Below, piece by piece: positions 57,841-64,000 of a stretch of 64,000 nt of DNA. The number at the start of each line of letters is the position of its first letter. Position 1 is the stretch's first letter. The DNA lies in assembly GCA_013420905.1 (NCBI GenBank), contig JAAXNY010000013.1, positions 1,240,001-1,304,000 of the forward strand, given 5' to 3'. Made by a program: the position numbers and the translations under genes. Below the pieces are notes generated by a model. That model was not told the DNA's origin, searched no databases, and worked only from the letters and a program-made list of their open reading frames with translations. Source of the DNA: Collybia mongolica (Eukaryota; Basidiomycota; Agaricomycetes; Agaricales; Clitocybaceae).

Positions 57841-59745
57841 TCACATCACTGTACAAGATTGATCAGGATCAAGGCCTAATTCTTCTAATTCCTCACGAGC
57901 TGCCTCTTTCTCGTTATGCTTGAGTTTTTCCTTCGACTCAATGGGAAACCAGTCTTGCATAAAGTTCAGCAAGGCCCAGTCGACGTTCGCTACCAAAGGA
58001 GATATCATGAGTCTGTTTCCTCTCATCAGACAAGTGGGAAAACTTACATCGATCAGCCGTCAACACACTCGGTGCCCTGCACATCGGGCAATCCCCCTTC
58101 CCCCTCTTTTGCATTTTCACTAGACATCTCACACAGAACAAATGTCCACAATTGAGTCGGATTGGCTTGAATGCGATGCTAGTACATATCAGGCAGGCAT
58201 AGTCATCGAGGTGCGGTATGACGGGTAGCAGTGTCTCTCCTATGGCTTGAACCAGAACTTTTGGAAGAGATACCAGGTGTCCCCGGGGAAGCAAGGTCTG
58301 ATGTTCAAGCTGTCCAGTCTGAAAAGATGGCAGCGCAGTGCGCTTGGTGTGCTTCTTGAGGATCTTGCGTGTCGCTTCTGCATTTGCAAACTGAAACTGA
58401 AGAAAAATGCCTGAGTTGTATATCTCAACAGATGTATAGGGAAGTTGAACAAACCTTCTTAATATTCAAGATGAATATGTTCAACTCCAAGAACGTCTCC
58501 AGCGCGGCCCTGCTCTGCTTCAACTTCAATTTTCTACCATCGCCAAGCCCTCGTTTGGTGATTCGCTCAGCGAACAATTTCAACCGATGCTCGCTCTCAT
58601 TAACCGACCTTTCTCCCCGACTCGCTTCACTGATGTTCTCAAAAACCTCTGCTTCAACATACAGCTGGAAAATCTCTCGCCAAGAATATAGATCACTCTG
58701 TATGAGCATGTCAATAACACTGTTACATTTTTTATTTTACAAGAACGAACCTTGGCTGCGTGAGCAGGGTACCTTATGGCGCTAGGGTCGGACGTCAAAA
58801 GTGAATATGGATGAAAGGTTGTAGTGGAAGACGTCGGACGAGCTGAATCACTGATAGTCCTCGAAAGCCCCTCGAGTGTATCTACGAAATCCGAATGTAC
58901 AGTTACAAGATGCGCGGAAAGGCCTTCGATTGCGTCTGAAAGCATTTGAAAGAAAGCCGTGTCTGACGCAAGTGGGATTACAACCTCGTTGAATAAATGG
59001 CCCTGTCCTATGGAGCTTGGGTCACGGACAGCATCCACCGCTCTAACATTATAATTCCTCAAGTGGCAATTCATAGCCAGGGTAAAAATAACACTCACAC
59101 TGAGGTTGGTACTTCTACGACTGACGCTGCGGACGGCATAAAAGTGTGCGCCGTTTCCTCCAAGTTCGCCATCATTGACCTTCTCTGTAGAGCCCATAAT
59201 AGGCTCATGTGAGGACCACCAAACTCTTCCTCCAAAAGATCCTCATCGTCGAAGTTACCTTCCGTCACCCGTTCTAACCGAGAACTGCTCCCAGGCTCAA
59301 GTCCCTCATCAGGGGTGGAAGGTGTTGGTAGGTTCACCCACAACCTAAGCTGTGGTTCAATACGTCCTGATTCTCCTGTTACCTCATACACAACCCTGGG
59401 TATAGCATGCCGCCTGGCTGCGTGCGTAGGCGCCACTGCTTCGTCGAAGTCCGATGTATTATTAGGATCAACCCTTCCTTCTCCTTTTGAGGGAATTTGC
59501 TCATTGGCTTCCTTTTTGCTGTTTTCCAATAGTTCTTGAAGCACAGCGGGGCTGAGGCCCAGGGACGAGAGCTCACAGACGATTTGGTTAATGAGCTTTT
59601 TCAGCTGCACAGAACCACCAGATGTATTAGCACGTATTTTGGTTGATGGGATAGGGGAATGCACCTGACGGTACTCGATAGCATTTTCACGAAGCTCTGG
59701 GGGGAGACTAAGGAGAAGTTGAGTGTAGGTTTTCGAAAAGTGCAT
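57841..59745 (-). CDS. SPX-RING protein, probable E3 ubiquitin ligase
   Basis: Six exons: 59665-59745, about 59113-59604, 58751-59002, 58455-58697, 58048-58396, 57841-57989; about 521 residues. The donor of exon 2 could be 12 bp later. N-terminus MHFSKTYTQLLLSLPPELRE and LKKLINQIVCELSSL form the start of an SPX domain, whose later helices hold LKLKQSRAALETFLELNIFILN. Near residues 423-460 is a C3HC4 RING (YACLICTS, LNCGHLFCVRC, DCPMCRA). SPX domains sense inositol pyrophosphates and phosphate status; RING recruits an E2 enzyme. The same pair occurs in plant NLA and fungal relatives. The tail is helical and charged. Confidence 0.9.
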
Positions 59746-60407
59746 GGATGCCTCTATGACAAATTTGGTTTGGGGGAATCTCCGATGGACGTGGGTAATA
59801 TGTTGCCTCGCTTCCCGTCTATCTGCTCCTTGGCTCAACCCTCCTTTATATACCTATGATACCCCAATTCAAATACTAGAAAGTTCACAAGTGTAAAAAA
59901 ACCGCAATTTCTGAACATGCCCCACCCGGCAATCCTAGATCGCGACACCCAGATGCGCCAACACAAGTCATGCCGTCGCTCCGCTCTGGCAGTTGACAAC
60001 CGCAATCTTGTTTCCTAGTTTTATCCTGGATTTTGGACCTTATATACAAAATATATTATCAGTCACCGATCGAAATTGTCCTAAGGAATGGCAAGTGGTA
60101 AATGTGATCTTGTCCCAGCCACTGTTGGTCGAAAGCCGGCGATTTTTTGATTAACATGTACGAGGAATCCAATGAGGCTTTAGGCCTTAGGGCTCGACTT
60201 GCACCTATATATATATATATATAGGTAAATTCAATTAATCCAAGATCATGGTCCATTGCACACAGGCGGTATATGTAAGTATGTAGAGTAACTCCACGCG
60301 ATGTTAATGTAAATTTCTTCCTCTCCATTCTATCACCTCAGCACCTGACGAAAATTAATCATAGTCATTTAAATTACTCGATCAACCTGCAACGTAAAGA
60401 AAGTCGG
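59746..60407. other. Intergenic region between two minus-strand genes
   Basis: About 660 bp with a possible polyadenylation region for the methyltransferase and the promoter of the SPX-RING gene. A perfect 24-bp palindrome of alternating TA (60,203-60,226, acctatatat and its complement) stands in the middle. No open frame of note. Confidence 0.5.
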
Positions 60408-62361
60408 TTAAGAGATGGACTGTGATTGAAGCACGACATACGAAGGTTCATTGTCCAACTTTACATGGATACTGGCATGGCTGGGAACGCCGTTGATACG
60501 GTGGTATGCATTCAAGTTCTTATGCATCGTGATCTGGAACACAGATGCACCTCCTTGTCTACAGATCCAATAAGTAGCAACCCAAGGTGAGTATACAACA
60601 GCCAACGCACCTGCTCGTGATGACGCTGTATGCCAAGAAGAAAACCCAAATCCTGTACCACCTATCACCGTACTTGGCCAACACCTTCTCCTTGTTCTCT
60701 ACCCAATTCTTGTACCACTGATAGATTGTTGCCGAATAATGTACTCCGAGGACATCGACATTTTTTATCTCGAAACCAGCACCTTCTAGCTATGGAGTAA
60801 CACGGCATTAGCCATGTCTAATTCATAACATCTTAGGAGCGCGCACACCTTGTTGATGACCCAGCCGAGAGAGCAACTGGCGTCAGCGCCAGGGAAGACA
60901 TATTTGTTCATAAATAGGCCCCAAATCAGATCTTCATACTGCCAACTGGGCCTGATTCCAGCGACTTGGAAGACAAATATGCCGTCGTCGTCGAGAAGAT
61001 CGTAGACTTGACTGAGAAATTGCGAGTACCGACGAACACCAACGTGCTACAAAATAAAGTATATTAGCATAGGGCGAACAAGAGTATAAAGAGGACTGAC
61101 TTCGGCCATCTCCAAGCTAACAATTTTGGTATATGCGCCTCTACCGACAGGCAAATCGCGGTAATCAGAACATAGAATCCGGGCCTTGTCAGAGGATATC
61201 TACGGGAAGCAGACAATTAGGTAAAATTGCTGACTGCACGGGATGCGACTCACTCCGTTCTGAGCAATCCTCTTTGTGCCGAATTCAGCTTGGTTGATGC
61301 CAAGGGTTACACCAGTTGCATCACATCCATAATTCTTGGCAGCATAGGCAACGAGAGTACCCCAACCACAACCAATATCCAGGAGGCTGTAAGAGGGTCG
61401 TGGAAGGTGACCATCAAAAAAGAATATATTTCAATCAAGCGACCTACCGATCAGTAGGCTTGAGGTCCAATTTGCTGCAAACGACGGCCAACTTATTGTC
61501 CTGAAGGGTCTCAAGTGACTCCTCAATGGAGTTATCGAGGACGATTCCGGACGTATAGATCATGCGTGGGCCGAGAAACCTACCAAAGCAAGGTCAATCG
61601 AATACCGGCCTTGGTACACTTTCACATGACATACCAGCTGTAGAAATCATCACCACCTACGAGACGAACCACGAATTCAACTCGCAAGTATAGACGTCGG
61701 GTGCAGATACTCACGGTCATAATGGCCACGAACTTGCTCTTGATCCTGTTCCTGCGAGTGGGAAATGACTTCCGGGAGAAATACGGTGAAGACGTATTTG
61801 AAAAGTTCTGGTGTGAAAATCATGCGAGCCCAGTCATGTCTGTGTTCCAAAATTTCCAAAACGTCGCCTGGGTGATAAAGGACAGAAGGAGACAGGAAAA
61901 GAAAGAAAAATAAATAATAAGCTGCATCCCAAACCAATATAAACATAAAATATACCATTAAAATCAATTTTCCCGTCGAAGTACGCGTCGTGGAAGACTT
62001 GCATGGGAATCTTGTCCTTGCCCTTGTACAGTTTCTTCATTTCAACGTCCTTGACGGTGATATACTCCTCAATATCTTTGCCAGGTAAGAGAACCTTGTC
62101 GTTCTTCCTGCTGCCATACATGCTATTTAAAGTCCAGTAGGCGACAGTGGTAGGGACACCGGTGATGACCAAGAGAAAGAGATAGGTCTTGAAACCACCG
62201 CGATTGACGAGAGGAAGGAAGGTCTTGAGGAGGTAGGGAACGACAACCACACAAGCTGCGAGGTGAATGTTGTTGAATGAGCCATTCCCCTCAGCAAGAC
62301 CGACCAAAGGGGCGTTCTTAATGGCAGGGAAGTTGGTCACCCGCACACTGGAGGAAGACAT
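60408..62361 (-). CDS. Sphingolipid C9-methyltransferase
   Basis: Multi-exon gene (about 9 exons); the start codon is at 62,359-62,361 (MSSSSVRVTNFPAIKNAPLV) and the stop at 60,408-60,410. Two membrane segments come first (NIHLAACVVVVPYLLKTFLP and FLLVITGVPTTVAYW). The catalytic part belongs to the cyclopropane synthase fold: FYSWFLGPRMIYTSGIV, SAM motif LLDIGCGWGTLVAYAAKNYG, LCSDYRDLP, EMAEHVGVRRY, and VFQVAGIRPSWQYEDLIWGL. The C-terminus is HASIHVKLDNEPSYVVLQ-like. The enzyme adds the C9 methyl group of fungal glucosylceramides in the ER, a fungus-specific step. About 520 residues, in line with the family. Confidence 0.92.
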
Positions 62362-62701
62362 GTTGGTTATGTAGAATGAGAGGTGACTTTTTCTTTTTAT
62401 ATCCAAATGGGTTTGCACGAGTTTGGGCGTGTTTGTCCCAAGAATTCGTTGGGTTTTTCTACTCATGCCACAAAAAAGAATGAAGTGAGCCGGGTTCGAA
62501 CCAAGGACGTGGACGTTTGTCATTTTTGGTTGAGTAGAAGAGCTTGCGACAACCATCTAAGCAATACGAGGTTCCTGACCAACAGGTCAAAGCAGGTGTT
62601 TGTGGATGTTTAGGGGGACATTTGTGACCACGTCGGTTCATGCCTTGAACCTCGACCATAAAGCATAAACGTGTCTATACCAGCAGCAGCCGAAAAAAAA
62701 A
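62362..62701. promoter_or_regulatory. 340-bp divergent promoter region, methyltransferase / YIF1 gene
   Basis: Separates the two ATG codons. A run of A precedes the YIF1 ATG. On the minus strand it contains tRNA-like A-box and B-box words (see rejected items) that do not fold into a full tRNA. Confidence 0.5.
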
Positions 62702-64000
62702 ATGTCCAGCTACATTTCTCATTCCCCTCCTCCTTTGCGTCACCCTGTCCCCACTCACCCCGCCTACATTCCCGAGCCACCTCCAACTCCCAACTCTCCC
62801 CAGGGCTACCAACGCTTCTCCTCATCCCCTGGGCCTTCGCCTATTCCAGGTCTTGCCCCACCTCACCTCCAGCAGCAGCCATACCAGTCCCACGTTCCCG
62901 CTTATACATCTCCGTTCCAGCACTCCCAGCAATCTCAGCACCACCACGCACAGCCTATGATGCAGCACCCACACCAGCCTTCAGGCCCTTCCGCTCCTCA
63001 GCCCGATTTTGCGGCATGGGGTATGGATAACGCGACGGCCCAGTTCGGTATGCAACTCGGCCACAATGCGATGGCTGCGGGTCAAGACTATGTCCAACGG
63101 AATGTACGCTCTCCTCACTTCCGAACTCTAACATCATTGACTGACTATGTCTGCAGTTCGGGACTATATTCCCTTCCACGAACCTCAAGCACCACTTTAA
63201 CGTTTCTAATTCCTACGTGATTCGGAAAGTTAAGCTCGTTCTTTTTCCCTGGATGCACAAACCGTGGAGTAGACGATTGCACCGGACGGAGCAGGGTCAG
63301 AGTGAATGGCAATCACCCCGTGAAGATATTAACTGCCCAGACCTGTACATTCCTCGTACGTATAATGACAGGCTGCTACTTTCCTGTTCACCAATCAAAT
63401 CCCCTAGTCATGGCAATAGTGACGTACATTCTCCTTTGCGCCACCCATGCCGGCCTCGATGCCCGCTTTCACACAAAAGTACACATCTTCGATGATTTTT
63501 AATTTATATGCTCCCCGGTCTCATAAGGACATTTCAGGTTCTCGGTGAATCCGCCTCCCGCGCCTTGCTAGTTATCCTACTCGACTTTGGTTTTGTCAAA
63601 TCCGGCTGCTACTTTCTCAATGTCCAAGATTCAGGACAGTTTGCAGATATCATAGCATATGGAGGGTATAAGTTTGTTGGGTGGGTTCCTACTCTATCTT
63701 CTTCCCTATGTCGCCAAATTCAGCTTCGTAGCGTAATCTTTACTCTCACAGTGGGGTTCCTTAGCCTCACACCAATTCTCCAAACAATGGTATTCATCTA
63801 CGCCTTCCTGGCAAATGCCTTCTTCCTTGTGAGTTTTCACTACCGCCTATTCCCTTATGTCCTTATAATCTGACATTCGTTACACAAATCTACCTCATTA
63901 GCTCCGTTCCCTCCGCTCCGTTGTCCTCCCTGACCCTTCCATTTCAATATCCACGAACCCCAACCCAACTACAACCGCGACCGTCAACCCCGCACAGCGC
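62702..64000 (+). CDS. YIF1 family protein (ER-Golgi transport), 3' end beyond the window
   Basis: Starts MSSYISHSPPPLRHPVPTHP with a long Pro/Gln/His-rich cytosolic region, then MQLGHNAMAAGQDYVQRN; the intron (63,105-63,155 or close) leads into FGTIFPSTNLKHHFNVSNSY and KVKLVLFPWMHKPWSRR. Further exons encode membrane helices: VTYILLCATHAGLDARF, then after introns FADIIAYGGYKFVG and LTPILQTMVFIYAFLANAFF. This is the YIF1 pattern; YIF1 pairs with Yip1/Ypt1 in vesicle traffic. At least five exons; the gene runs off the right edge. The exon limits after 63,350 are approximate. Confidence 0.88.

Noticed and set aside
62475..62560. A tRNA-like sequence on the minus strand, with a B-box-like ggttcgaacc and an A-box-like gcttagatgg
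   Set aside because: The T stem has a mismatch, no 5' strand pairs with the expected acceptor end, and the box spacing is long. At most a relic or SINE piece.

Overview
This window is nuclear DNA of a filamentous fungus, most likely a basidiomycete (Agaricomycetes). The evidence is many short GT-AG introns of about 40-65 bp, a complete nine-gene block of fungal genes that includes a sphingolipid C9-methyltransferase, and the mix of Ty1/Copia, Ty3/Gypsy, Tad-like LINE, hAT and DDE elements. I cannot name the species with confidence; a Rhizoctonia-like genome would fit.

The left 45 kb (1-45,300) is a nested pile of transposable elements with no clear host gene. From left to right it holds: a window-truncated Copia element on the minus strand (C1, 1-3637); about 1.4 kb of unassigned DNA; a small internally deleted Copia element (C2, 5008-7104); and a decayed LINE (7105-25,683) ending in poly(A). 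The LINE is split by a complete 13.66-kb Gypsy-type element (element A, 9141-22,796, sense strand minus, 4-bp target duplication CCGG) and carries a solo Copia LTR (25,257-25,492). Next comes a second, 5'-truncated and older copy of the same Gypsy family in the opposite orientation (element B, 25,684-39,976). B is interrupted by a 3.1-kb insertion that contains a tandem repeat of about 160 bp and a hAT MITE. B in turn lies inside a decayed DDE transposase gene (39,977-41,590). Two solo LTRs with perfect target duplications and a chromovirus fragment finish the block.

The most interesting system is in the Gypsy family. Between the end of pol and the 3' LTR, and in antisense to pol, both copies carry two multi-exon genes. 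In element A the first (10,980-12,935) has eight exons that join in frame into a 457-residue protein with a six-cysteine zinc-cluster-like motif. The second (13,620-15,002) joins into 383 residues with an acidic tail, has a TATA box, and has one damaged splice donor. Element A is young: its LTRs differ at only six positions over 1216 bp, and all six are CpG transitions. Element B shows the same kind of decay much more heavily.

The right 18 kb (45,652-64,000) is compact host sequence with nine genes in almost strictly alternating orientation: FAF2/UBX2-like UBX protein (-), ETF-ubiquinone oxidoreductase (+), Cdc4/Mlc1 myosin light chain (-), a PAC1-sized unknown protein (+), CSC1/TMEM63-type channel (-), mitochondrial release factor 1 (+), SPX-RING E3 ligase (-), sphingolipid C9-methyltransferase (-) and YIF1 (+, runs off the window). 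Divergent pairs share very short promoter gaps (97, 169 and 84 bp). Two genes have a first coding exon consisting of only the ATG. All gene models are my own splicing by eye from GT-AG signals and reading-frame continuity.
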